In this document: positions 26,977 through 35,523 of the stretch, in pieces | Position numbering within the stretch: position 1 is the first letter of the stretch | How the letters are laid out: every line of letters begins with the position of its first letter | Assembly: GCF_001613405.1 (NCBI RefSeq) | Contig: NZ_BDCH01000038.1 | Coordinates: 1-64,000, forward strand | DNA: 64,000 bases | Source: Nocardia crassostreae | GTDB lineage: Bacteria; Actinomycetota; Actinomycetes; Mycobacteriales; Mycobacteriaceae | Reading direction: 5' to 3' | Program-made: the position numbers and the translations under genes | Notes under the pieces: generated by a model | The model's input: only the letters and a program-made list of their open reading frames with translations | What the model was told of the DNA's origin: nothing | The model's database searches: none

Positions 26977-27828
26977 CTACTGCTCGGCGACGTGCAATCG
27001 CCACAGCGGCGATACCGGTCCGTGGCCCGCGCCCAGATCGTAGGCGGCCTCCAGGCAGCGCCGCGTCCACTCCTTGGCGAAGGCGAAGGCGTCCGGCACC
27101 GAATACCCGTGGGCCAGTGCGCAGGTCATGGCGGCGGCCAGGGTGTCGCCGCCGCCATGGTCGTTCCCGGTGGCAATGCGCGGCGCGCTGAGCTCGCGGA
27201 AGGTGTCGCCGTCGAAGAGCAGATCGGTGCTGAAGGCGGAGGAGCGCAGATGCCCGCCCTTCACGATGGCCCACTGCGGCCCGAGGACGTGCAGCGCCTC
27301 GGCGGCCTTGCGCGCGCTGGCGTCGTCGACCACCTCGATGCCGGTGAGCAGCCGCACCTCGTCGAGATTGGGGGTGATGACCGTGGTCTGCGGAATCAGG
27401 GTGTCGCGCAGGGCGTCGAGGGCCTCGGCGTGCAGCAGCGGATCACCGTGCATGGAGGCCGCGACCGGATCCACCACCAGTGGAATGCCGCCATTGCGCC
27501 CGATGCCGACCTCCCGGCAGACCGCCGCCACGGCCTCGATAATGGCGGTGGAGGCGAGCATGCCGGTCTTCGCCGCCCCGATGCCGATGTCCCCGACCAC
27601 GGTTCGCACCTGATCGGCCACGATCTGCGGCGGAATCTCGTGGAAACCGCTGACCCCCACCGTGTTCTGCACCGTCACCGCCGCGACGGCCACGCAGGCG
27701 TGCACGCCGCACATGGCCATGGTCCGCGAGTCGGCCTGGATGCCCGCCCCGCCTCCGGAGTCGGTGCCCGCGATGGTGAGCGCGCGGACGGGGGTCTGCC
27801 CGTTGGGTGTAAGCGGCAGGAGTTTCAC
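26977..27828 (-). CDS. thiD: Hydroxymethylpyrimidine/phosphomethylpyrimidine kinase
   Basis: Phosphorylates HMP and HMP-P for thiamine synthesis. 283 residues of ribokinase fold with LTIAGTDSGGGAGIQAD, VAVAAVTVQNT, VVDPV, TPNLDEVRLLTG, WAIVKGGH and the catalytic GGGDTLAAAM. GTG at 27828 gives the family's usual N-terminus and GGAG precedes it. The reading frame continues antisense through the next gene, but that part is shadow. Monocistronic here, about 3.2 kb from thiC. Confidence 0.94.
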   Translation of the reverse strand: MKLLPLTPNGQTPVRALTIAGTDSGGGAGIQADSRTMAMCGVHACVAVAAVTVQNTVGVSGFHEIPPQIVADQVRTVVGDIGIGAAKTGMLASTAIIEAVAAVCREVGIGRNGGIPLVVDPVAASMHGDPLLHAEALDALRDTLIPQTTVITPNLDEVRLLTGIEVVDDASARKAAEALHVLGPQWAIVKGGHLRSSAFSTDLLFDGDTFRELSAPRIATGNDHGGGDTLAAAMTCALAHGYSVPDAFAFAKEWTRRCLEAAYDLGAGHGPVSPLWRLHVAEQ

Positions 27829-27862
27829 AGCTCCAGACCCTACGCGGTTGGAGGAACGCACA

Positions 27863-27888
27863 GTGCGGTCAGCTACCCCGGACCGCAC
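27863..27888. promoter_or_regulatory. Inverted repeat in the thiD/cobW spacer
   Basis: GTGCGGTC and GACCGCAC, perfect 8-base arms ten bases apart, 34 bases upstream of the thiD start and just before the Zur-like box. CACAGTG occurs at both edges in direct orientation. It may be an operator or a hairpin; no assignment is possible. Confidence 0.35.
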
Positions 27889-27895
27889 AGTGTTA

Positions 27896-27912
27896 ATGAA
27901 AACCATTATCAT
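27896..27912. promoter_or_regulatory. Zur-like box upstream of the CobW-family gene
   Basis: ATGAAAACCATTATCAT, a near-perfect palindrome of the AT-rich kind bound by actinobacterial Zur, placed six bases before the ATG so that repressor would block transcription or translation start. The downstream gene is a typical Zur target, which supports the reading. Confidence 0.7.
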
Positions 27913-27918
27913 AAAGAG

Positions 27919-29064
27919 ATGACTGCAGCCCAGCCCACCGCTCCGCTCCCCGTGACCGTGCTGTCCGGCTTCCTGGGGGCGGGCAAGACGACCCTGCTCA
28001 ACCACATCCTGGCCAATCGCGAGGGCCGCCGGGTGGCGGTCATCGTCAATGACATGAGCGAGGTGAATATCGACGCGGCCCTGGTGGCGGGTCAGGGACA
28101 CCTGGACCGGACCGAGGAGAAGCTGGTCGAGCTCACCAACGGCTGCATCTGCTGCACGCTGCGCGAGGATCTCATCGAATCGGTGGGCAGGCTGGCGCGC
28201 GAGGGGCGGTTCGATCAACTGGTCATCGAATCCACCGGCATCTCCGAACCCATGCCGGTGGCGGCGACCTTCGAATGGGAATTCGAGGACGGGTTCCGGC
28301 TCGGGGAGATCGCCCGCCTCGACACCATGGTGACCGTCGTGGACGCCTCCACCTTCCTGGCCGAGGTGGTGAAGGGGCAGGCGCTCGCGGAACGGAATAT
28401 GCAAGCGGGCGAAGGGGATGCGCGCACCATTGCCGATCTGCTGGTGGATCAGGTGGAGTTCGCCAATGTGCTCGTCCTCAACGAGACGGACCTGGTGAGC
28501 GCGAACGCCCTGGGGACGGTGGAGGCCACCATCCGGCGGCTGAATCCGGCGGCCCGCCTGGTGCATGCCGCGCACGGCGCCGTGGACCTGTCCGAGGTGC
28601 TCGGCACCGGCCGCTACAACCCGGATCTGGCCGCCCAGTTCGAGGGCTGGGACGAGGAACTCGCGGGCGGTCACACCCCGGAGACCGAGGAATACGGCAT
28701 CAGCAGCCTGACCTTCACCGCCGACCGCCCCTTCCATCCGCAGCGGCTGGATTCGGCACTGGCGCAACTGCATCGGCTGCTGCGCAGCAAGGGCTTCTTC
28801 TGGCTGGCCAGCCGTCCCGACCTGTGCGCCATCTGGTCGCAGGCCGGTCCGAACCTGACCTTCGAGGCGGGCGCGCACTGGTCCGCGCTGGATATGCCGC
28901 GGGGACAGGAAATCGTCTTCATCGGCGTGAAGCCGGATCGCCCGCACGTCCAGGATCTGCTGAATTCCGCCCTGCTGACCGATGCGGAATTGGCTGCGGG
29001 ACCGCAGGTCTGGGCCACATATCCCGATCCGTTCCCGAATTGGGAATTGCACGAACACGCGTGA
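27919..29064 (+). CDS. CobW/COG0523-family GTPase, probable zinc metallochaperone
   Basis: G3E-family P-loop GTPase of 381 residues. Walker A GFLGAGKTTLLNH, the metal-binding NGCICCTLREDL (CxCC), IESTGISEP, and the guanine-specifying LNETD are present, followed by a CobW C-terminal domain. The preceding Zur-like box argues for a zinc-starvation role rather than cobalamin or nitrile hydratase assembly; no such genes are nearby. The ATG follows AAAGAG. Convergent with an SDR gene, separated by a hairpin. Confidence 0.9.
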   Translation: MTAAQPTAPLPVTVLSGFLGAGKTTLLNHILANREGRRVAVIVNDMSEVNIDAALVAGQGHLDRTEEKLVELTNGCICCTLREDLIESVGRLAREGRFDQLVIESTGISEPMPVAATFEWEFEDGFRLGEIARLDTMVTVVDASTFLAEVVKGQALAERNMQAGEGDARTIADLLVDQVEFANVLVLNETDLVSANALGTVEATIRRLNPAARLVHAAHGAVDLSEVLGTGRYNPDLAAQFEGWDEELAGGHTPETEEYGISSLTFTADRPFHPQRLDSALAQLHRLLRSKGFFWLASRPDLCAIWSQAGPNLTFEAGAHWSALDMPRGQEIVFIGVKPDRPHVQDLLNSALLTDAELAAGPQVWATYPDPFPNWELHEHA

Positions 29065-29074
29065 ACGACCGGAC

Positions 29075-29102
29075 CCGCATTTCACCGTATGGCGAAATGC
29101 GG
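29075..29102. terminator. Bidirectional hairpin between convergent genes
   Basis: CCGCATTTC and GAAATGCGG arms around ten bases, with two further inner pairs (CC...GG) around GTAT. It lies between the CobW stop and the SDR stop, so it could end both transcripts. Confidence 0.6.
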
Positions 29103-29130
29103 TTCCGGAGGCGCTGTTTCGGTGCGGCGA

Positions 29131-29754
29131 TCAGTTCGAGATGCCCGGGGTGCGACGCAGGTAGGTGTCGCTGGTGAGTTGCTCGAGCAGAAAGGCGGCG
29201 ATATCGGCGCGCGAGATCTTGAGCGTCAGACCCTTTGCGTCCGCGCCGAAATCCCGCTGGAAGCCATCGGTGCGCGGACCGTCGGTGAAGGCGCTGGGCC
29301 GCACGATGATCCAATCCAGATTGCTGGCCCGCACATGGCCCTCCTGGGTGTTGTGGTCGGCCATGGCCTTGCGCAGCAGCATCCCGAACAGGATGTACTT
29401 CCAGAGGAAGTTCAGATTGCCGTGGCTGTCCCCGGCCCCGAGCGTGGACTGCACGATGAGCCGCTTCACGCCCTGACGCTCCATGGCCTCGATGACGGTG
29501 CGGGTGCCCGCCGCCCGGACCACGCCCTTGCGGCCGTCGCCGAGGGTGACGATGCAGGCGTCCTGCCCGGCCACCGCGCGGTCCACCGCGATCGGATCGG
29601 TCACATCGCCCGCGATGACATGCAGCCGGTCGTGCGAAACGGTCACATTGGCGGGATTGCGGGTGAGCGCGGTGACTTCGTGCCCGGCCGCGAGGGCCTG
29701 CTCGACGACATTGCGGCCGATGGTGCCGGTGGCTCCGAAGATGGCGATTCGCAT
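29131..29754 (-). CDS. NAD(P)-binding oxidoreductase (NmrA/atypical SDR)
   Basis: 207-residue atypical short-chain dehydrogenase. FGATGTIGRNVVEQAL is the NADP-binding GxxGxxG; LTRNPANV, DVTDPIAVDRAVAGQD and IIVRPSAFTDGP are typical of the NmrA/SDR_a5 group. The Tyr-Lys catalytic pair of classical SDRs is not seen, so it may be a redox sensor or an epimerase-like protein. Divergent from a TetR gene with TTCCGT-type repeats in the spacer. Confidence 0.85.
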   Translation of the reverse strand: MRIAIFGATGTIGRNVVEQALAAGHEVTALTRNPANVTVSHDRLHVIAGDVTDPIAVDRAVAGQDACIVTLGDGRKGVVRAAGTRTVIEAMERQGVKRLIVQSTLGAGDSHGNLNFLWKYILFGMLLRKAMADHNTQEGHVRASNLDWIIVRPSAFTDGPRTDGFQRDFGADAKGLTLKISRADIAAFLLEQLTSDTYLRRTPGISN

Positions 29755-29784
29755 TTCGTTTCTCCTTGTTGGGTTTTCGGTGAA

Positions 29785-29823
29785 TTCCGTTGTTCCGAAG
29801 GTGAAATAAGTACATCAACGGAA
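29785..29823. promoter_or_regulatory. Inverted repeat near the SDR promoter
   Basis: TTCCGTTG (29785-29792) and CAACGGAA (29816-29823), perfect 8-base arms 23 bases apart, beginning 31 bases upstream of the SDR start. The same TTCCGT half-site recurs before the TetR gene at 29891. Confidence 0.45.
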
Positions 29824-29890
29824 CAGGCCCCGAACCATCGTCGTGACGCTCGCGAGCATGCGAGAGGATCTCAGCGCCACCGCGCCGATT

Positions 29891-29909
29891 ACGGAACAGA
29901 TCATTCCGT
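29891..29909. promoter_or_regulatory. Inverted repeat near the TetR promoter
   Basis: ACGGAA-N7-TTCCGT, 20 bases before the TetR start. It shares its half-site with the repeat at 29785-29823, which suggests that one regulator controls both divergent genes. Confidence 0.5.
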
Positions 29910-29929
29910 TCAAGTGCTATGCTGGGGAC

Positions 29930-30577
29930 ATGCCGACAACATCCGAACCCGCTGCTCAGCGCGCGCTGCCCGGTCGCAAGGCGCAGGCCGCCCGCAATGA
30001 CGAGCTCATCCTGGCCGCCGCCCGCGATGTCTTCCTCGCCGATCCCAAGGCCCCGATCTCGGCGGTGGCCGAACGGGCGGGCGTCGGCATCAGCGCGCTG
30101 TATCGCCGCTATCCGAGCAAAGAGGATCTGCTGCGCACCCTCTGCTACGACGGCCTGCGCCGCTACAACGCCGAAGCCGAAGCGGCACTGGAGAATCCGG
30201 ACGACTGGCAGGCCCTGGTCGAATTCCTGGAGCGGGTCGTCGACGCCGACGTCCATTCCCTGACCGTCCATCTGGCGGGCACCTTCACCCCCGACGAATC
30301 GGTGCTGCTCGCGGTGCAGCGCGCCGGGGAGCTGAACGACGAACTCGTGCGCCGCGCCCACGCGTCGGGCCGCCTGCGCCCCGAGGTCAATACCCTCGAC
30401 CTGGGCCTCATTCTCGAATCCTGTTCCGCCATCGCCTTTCCGGATCCGGAGCGCACCGCCCAGCTGCGCCGCCGGGTGCTCGCCCTGCTCGTCGACGGCC
30501 TCGCCACCACCGGTGAGCTCCCGGGCCTTCCACCCGCTCCCGGCGAGTTCGCCTTTCGCTGGGAGCGCCGGAACTGA
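29930..30577 (+). CDS. TetR family regulator
   Basis: 215-residue TetR protein: HTH with APISAVAERAGVGISALYRR and YPSKEDLL, then a C-terminal domain of the TetR_C_33 or similar type. The ATG after CTGGGGAC is chosen; a longer frame from 29843 would run through the operator repeat. Probably represses itself and the divergent SDR gene. A VOC-family gene follows 73 bases on, in the same direction. Confidence 0.88.
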   Translation: MPTTSEPAAQRALPGRKAQAARNDELILAAARDVFLADPKAPISAVAERAGVGISALYRRYPSKEDLLRTLCYDGLRRYNAEAEAALENPDDWQALVEFLERVVDADVHSLTVHLAGTFTPDESVLLAVQRAGELNDELVRRAHASGRLRPEVNTLDLGLILESCSAIAFPDPERTAQLRRRVLALLVDGLATTGELPGLPPAPGEFAFRWERRN

Positions 30578-30650
30578 GCATGGGGCGATGAATTCCGGTC
30601 CGCCGGACCGTCTGTTCTGACAGGGCCGTACCTATCCGGAAGGTAGCGCT

Positions 30651-31061
30651 ATGAACTGGATTCTCGAGGTCGTGATCGTGCCGGTAACGGATGTCGATCG
30701 GGCCAAGGACTTCTACAGTGGGCCACTCGGGTTCACCGTCGATTTCGACTCGGATTTCGGGGAGGGGATGCGAGTTGTGCAGCTGACCCCGCCCGGATCC
30801 GGCTGCTCCATTCAGATCGGCACATCGGGGGCCGTGCCGCGCATGGAGCCGGGCAGCGTGAAGGGGCTGCAACTGGTGGTCCCGGATATCGAGAAGGCGC
30901 GCGCCGAACTGCTCGAGCGCGGGCTCGAGGTGGGCGAGGTGCAGGTGCTGGGCAAGAACCCCCGGCCGACCCTGCATCCGCTGGACAATGTCGGGTTCCT
31001 GTTCTTCGAGGATCCCGACGGCAACGGCTGGGCCGTGCAGCAGATTTCGTCGCGGGGCTGA
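30651..31061 (+). CDS. VOC (glyoxalase/bleomycin resistance) superfamily protein
   Basis: 136-residue protein with two beta-alpha-beta-beta-beta modules: VPVTDVDRAKDFYSGPLGF and a C-terminal FLFFEDPDGNGWAVQQI. Metal-ligand candidates include the Glu in FFEDPDGN. AGGTAGCGCT precedes the ATG. The substrate cannot be assigned. Convergent with thiC, whose stop is 16 bases away. Confidence 0.85.
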   Translation: MNWILEVVIVPVTDVDRAKDFYSGPLGFTVDFDSDFGEGMRVVQLTPPGSGCSIQIGTSGAVPRMEPGSVKGLQLVVPDIEKARAELLERGLEVGEVQVLGKNPRPTLHPLDNVGFLFFEDPDGNGWAVQQISSRG

Positions 31062-31077
31062 CCGGGGGTTCTCGGAG

Positions 31078-32739
<1,662 letters not shown>

Positions 32740-32743
32740 GTGA

Positions 32744-32856
32744 ATCCTCCCTACGTCGGCATTACCCGGTCAGGTTCATACGGTCGACGGCCCTGCTCCG
32801 ACCGGAATGGGCTAGCCGTCCTCTCAGCCCGCTGGTGCGAGCCCCCGTTGGCGTGA
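32744..32856 (-). promoter_or_regulatory. TPP riboswitch (THI element) of thiC
   Basis: On the minus strand the conserved blocks occur in order: GGGCTGAGAGG, TATGAACCTGA, GGGTAATGCC and ACGTAGGGAGG, ending seven bases before the thiC ATG. The final block merges with the Shine-Dalgarno GGGAGG, so ligand binding probably hides the ribosome site (translational control). The outer limits are approximate. The remainder of the spacer, 32857-33098, holds the thiC promoter region and a terminator hairpin at 33012. Confidence 0.95.
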
Positions 32857-33011
32857 ATTTGTTCGTCCGCGACCTTACCGGGCCGCCGCGCCGCGCGACT
32901 CCTGGATGGGAATACAGGCGAATAGTTGCGCACGCTGCGCAGCCCGAGAGGTTCGTACAGGCGACGACTGATTTAGTGAGGTCCGGGTAACTCCTGGGGT
33001 ACGCCCAGAAT

Positions 33012-33049
33012 CGGTTGGGCACGTGGCCGCCGGTACGCGTGCCCAACCG
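33012..33049 (-). terminator. Hairpin terminator after the lipase gene
   Basis: CGGTTGGGCACG and CGTGCCCAACCG, perfect 12-base arms around a 14-base loop, about 50 bases past the lipase stop on the minus strand. No T-tract is seen. Confidence 0.6.
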
Positions 33050-33098
33050 GCAACGGCACTCTGCCGCGCGCTGAAGTCGCGGAGAGGCGGGACAGTGT

Positions 33099-34493
33099 CT
33101 AGCGCTCCTGCGGTCCGATGGGCCAGCCCAGCGCTCCGAACGTCGCGTTCAGGTTGATCTCGGTCATGGTGATGATGTCGTTGATATCCAGGAACAGCGA
33201 CAGGTGGTTCTCGGTCTGGCAGCCGACCGGATCCGGTGCGCCCGGGGTGAGCCGGGACTTGACCCAGTTGAAGGCGTCGCCCATGCCGAAGGTGGTCAGC
33301 GTCAGGTGCTCGGAGAGATGGTCGCGCTTGTAGAGCACCGACGACCCGCCCGCGCACCACTCCCCGACGAGCTTGTCATTGGTCGTGTACGGCACCGCCT
33401 CGTCGAAGATGCCCTGGTACACCATGACCGGCACGGTCGGCGGATTCTTGCCCAGCACGGTGGCGTCGAACACCGCGCGGATCTCCGGCAGCGCCAGATA
33501 CTCCTGAATCGGAATCGTCAGCAGCCGTTGATAATCCGTGAACATCAGGGTGATCACATTGCGCACCAGACACTGCCCCTCGGTGCGGTCCATGATGGCC
33601 CGGCCCTCCGGCGTCAGATACCGCTCGGTGGTGGCCGCGAACTCCGGATAGGCATTGCGCAGCGAGGAGATGCCGATGCCGATCAGGCTCGCGAACATGG
33701 ACCCGTTCACATGCAGCAGCGACTGCACATCCGAGACCGGCGCACCCATGGCCGCGCCCTTGATATTCAGCTCCGGCGCGTACGTCGGCTGCATTTCCAC
33801 GGCCCAGCCGGTGGCCATACCGCCGCCGGAGTACCCCCACATGGCCACCGGCGAGGCGGCGTCCAGGCCCAGCGGTTCGAAGCGCTGCGCCGCGCGAATG
33901 CTGTCCAGAATCATGTAGCCGGGCTCCTTGGCCACGGCCAGATTCCCGTTCATGCCCTCGTAGTCCGGCACGTTCACCGCGTAGCCCTGGCTGATCGAGG
34001 CCGCCAGCTCCAGATATTCGACCGTGGAGTGAATGCCCTCGAGCGCCTGCAAGCCCGCGCCCTGCTGCAGCACATAGGACGGCGCGCAGTGCGGTGCGGT
34101 GCTGTCGTAGAAGAAGTGGTGCGATACCAGCGGGCGGGTGCGCGAGGTGTCGGCGCCCATGGGCACCGCGACCGTGGTGGCGGCCACCGTCGGCTGATCG
34201 AACAGATCGGTGGTGCGATACAGCAACTGCCAGGCCCGGACTCGCACCGGCAGGACGGTCAGCACCGCCAGTTGCACCTCGCGAGTCTTCAGAATCTCGC
34301 CGGGCGCGGCCGCTTCGAAGCCGTCCGGCGCCTGATAGAACGCGTCCACGTTCAAGGGCCCGGGTTGCGCCGCCGCCGGTGCGGCCGTGGCGCCCACCGC
34401 CAGCACCGCCCCCGCGGCCGTGACTGCCGTCGCGAGCGCGGCCGCGGTCCACCGCCGCCACCCCCGCCGTCGGCGATCCCCATTGATTGCCAC
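33099..34493 (-). CDS. Secreted lipase family protein (LIP-type alpha/beta hydrolase)
   Basis: 464-residue secretory lipase of the Candida LipA-like bacterial family. An N-terminal signal peptide (RRWTAAALATAVTAAGAVLA...APAAAQP) leads to the mature enzyme. The nucleophile elbow is GYSGGG (MWGYSGGGMATGW); a late Asp (QGIFDEAVP) and a His (DHLSEHLTL) are candidate triad members. GTG at 34493 follows GGAAGGG and is preferred over ATG 34511. Divergent from a TetR gene across an AT-rich spacer. Confidence 0.88.
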   Translation of the reverse strand: MAINGDRRRRGWRRWTAAALATAVTAAGAVLAVGATAAPAAAQPGPLNVDAFYQAPDGFEAAAPGEILKTREVQLAVLTVLPVRVRAWQLLYRTTDLFDQPTVAATTVAVPMGADTSRTRPLVSHHFFYDSTAPHCAPSYVLQQGAGLQALEGIHSTVEYLELAASISQGYAVNVPDYEGMNGNLAVAKEPGYMILDSIRAAQRFEPLGLDAASPVAMWGYSGGGMATGWAVEMQPTYAPELNIKGAAMGAPVSDVQSLLHVNGSMFASLIGIGISSLRNAYPEFAATTERYLTPEGRAIMDRTEGQCLVRNVITLMFTDYQRLLTIPIQEYLALPEIRAVFDATVLGKNPPTVPVMVYQGIFDEAVPYTTNDKLVGEWCAGGSSVLYKRDHLSEHLTLTTFGMGDAFNWVKSRLTPGAPDPVGCQTENHLSLFLDINDIITMTEINLNATFGALGWPIGPQER

Positions 34494-34551
34494 GTCTGTT
34501 CCCTTCCTCATCGACGTGACAGCGATTACAACATGGCATCCTATTATAAAC

Positions 34552-34561
34552 AAGATATCTT
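34552..34561. promoter_or_regulatory. Short palindrome in the lipase/tetR spacer
   Basis: AAGATATCTT, a 10-base perfect palindrome in an unusually AT-rich stretch (TTATAAACAAGATATC) between the divergent genes. It may be the TetR operator or part of overlapping promoters. Confidence 0.4.
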
Positions 34562-34590
34562 TCTCAAAAGTGCCCCGCTAAGGTCTAGGC

Positions 34591-35265
34591 ATGACCCGCA
34601 GCAAACCAGCCGCGGCGCCAGAACGGACACCCGCGCGGCGTCGCATCCGGGGCCTCGACGCCGACGAGCGCAGCGCCCAGCGCCGCCGCCAGCTCCTCAC
34701 GGCCGCCACCGAACTGTTTGCCCGGCAAAGCTATTCGGGGACCTCCATCGAGCAGATCTGCCAGGCCGCCTATGTCGGAACCAAGGGCTTCTACGACCAC
34801 TTCGACAGCAAGGAAGCCTGCTATACCGCCCTGCTGGAACAGATCACGGCAGGGATCCAGCAACGCGTCGGGGAAGCGGCCGTACAGGCCGCGGAATTGG
34901 ACTGGCCGCAGCGCATGCGGGCGATACTGGCGGCCTTCGTGCACGCCATCGCCGACGATCCGCGGCTGGCGAAGGTGACCTTCGGCGAGGCTGGTGGCAT
35001 CTCACCGGCGGTGGAGCGCCAGCGCCGGAGCAATCGGCGCTGGTCGGCGGCGTTCCTGAATCAGCAACTGCCGCAACGGGACGGGCTGGACGAGCGGCAG
35101 AGCCTGGCGCTCTGCCTGGCCACCATCGGCGGCATGTTCGAACTCGTAGCGGACTGGCTGCACCATCACGACGACGGTGGCGCGCCGGATACCGTCGAAA
35201 CACTGGTCGAGGATCTGACGCGCTTCGTCACCGTCGTCGATGCGGGCCGCCGCGCGACGGGGTAG
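34591..35265 (+). CDS. TetR family regulator
   Basis: 224-residue TetR protein. HTH region: SYSGTSIEQICQAAYVGTKG followed by FYDHFDSKEACY; a basic N-terminal tail (RTPARRRIRG) precedes it. Its partner is probably the divergent lipase gene. Convergent with the small secreted-protein gene, with four bases between the stops. Confidence 0.9.
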   Translation: MTRSKPAAAPERTPARRRIRGLDADERSAQRRRQLLTAATELFARQSYSGTSIEQICQAAYVGTKGFYDHFDSKEACYTALLEQITAGIQQRVGEAAVQAAELDWPQRMRAILAAFVHAIADDPRLAKVTFGEAGGISPAVERQRRSNRRWSAAFLNQQLPQRDGLDERQSLALCLATIGGMFELVADWLHHHDDGGAPDTVETLVEDLTRFVTVVDAGRRATG

Positions 35266-35269
35266 CGGC

Positions 35270-35494
35270 CTACTTCTCCGCGGAGGCGCTGGCCGAGCCG
35301 GTGGTGAGCAGGTCGACCAGGATCTTCGCCAGCGGCGAGGAGCAGGTCGGGGGCTGCGAGGAGGTGCATCCGGAACCGGTGTCGCTCGAACCCGAGGAGC
35401 CGATGGGGCTCACCGGCGCGGCCCCGGCGACCGCGGCCTGGACGGGGAACAGCAGGGCACTCGCCAGCACGACGCCGGCCATACGCTTCTTCAT
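35270..35494 (-). CDS. Small secreted protein
   Basis: 74-residue protein with a Sec signal peptide (MKKRMAGVVLASALLFPVQA, cleavage near AGAAP) and a short mature part containing two cysteines (GCTSSQPPTC) that could form a disulfide. GAGG-like GAAGAGGGATTC precedes the ATG. It starts 29 bases after the mmpL stop in the same direction, so it is probably co-transcribed with the transporter. It does not resemble MmpS. Function unknown. Confidence 0.75.
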   Translation of the reverse strand: MKKRMAGVVLASALLFPVQAAVAGAAPVSPIGSSGSSDTGSGCTSSQPPTCSSPLAKILVDLLTTGSASASAEK

Positions 35495-35523
35495 GAATCC
35501 CTCTTCTATACGCACAATTCGGG

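Noticed and set aside
26977..29085. A 702-codon minus-strand frame covering thiD and the CobW region
   Set aside because: Only the thiD part is protein-like; the remainder is antisense to the CobW gene, which has intact GTPase motifs.
33099..35265. A toxin-antitoxin or defence system around the AT-rich spacer at 34.5 kb
   Set aside because: The flanking genes are a secreted lipase and a TetR regulator; no toxin, nuclease or methylase motif is present.
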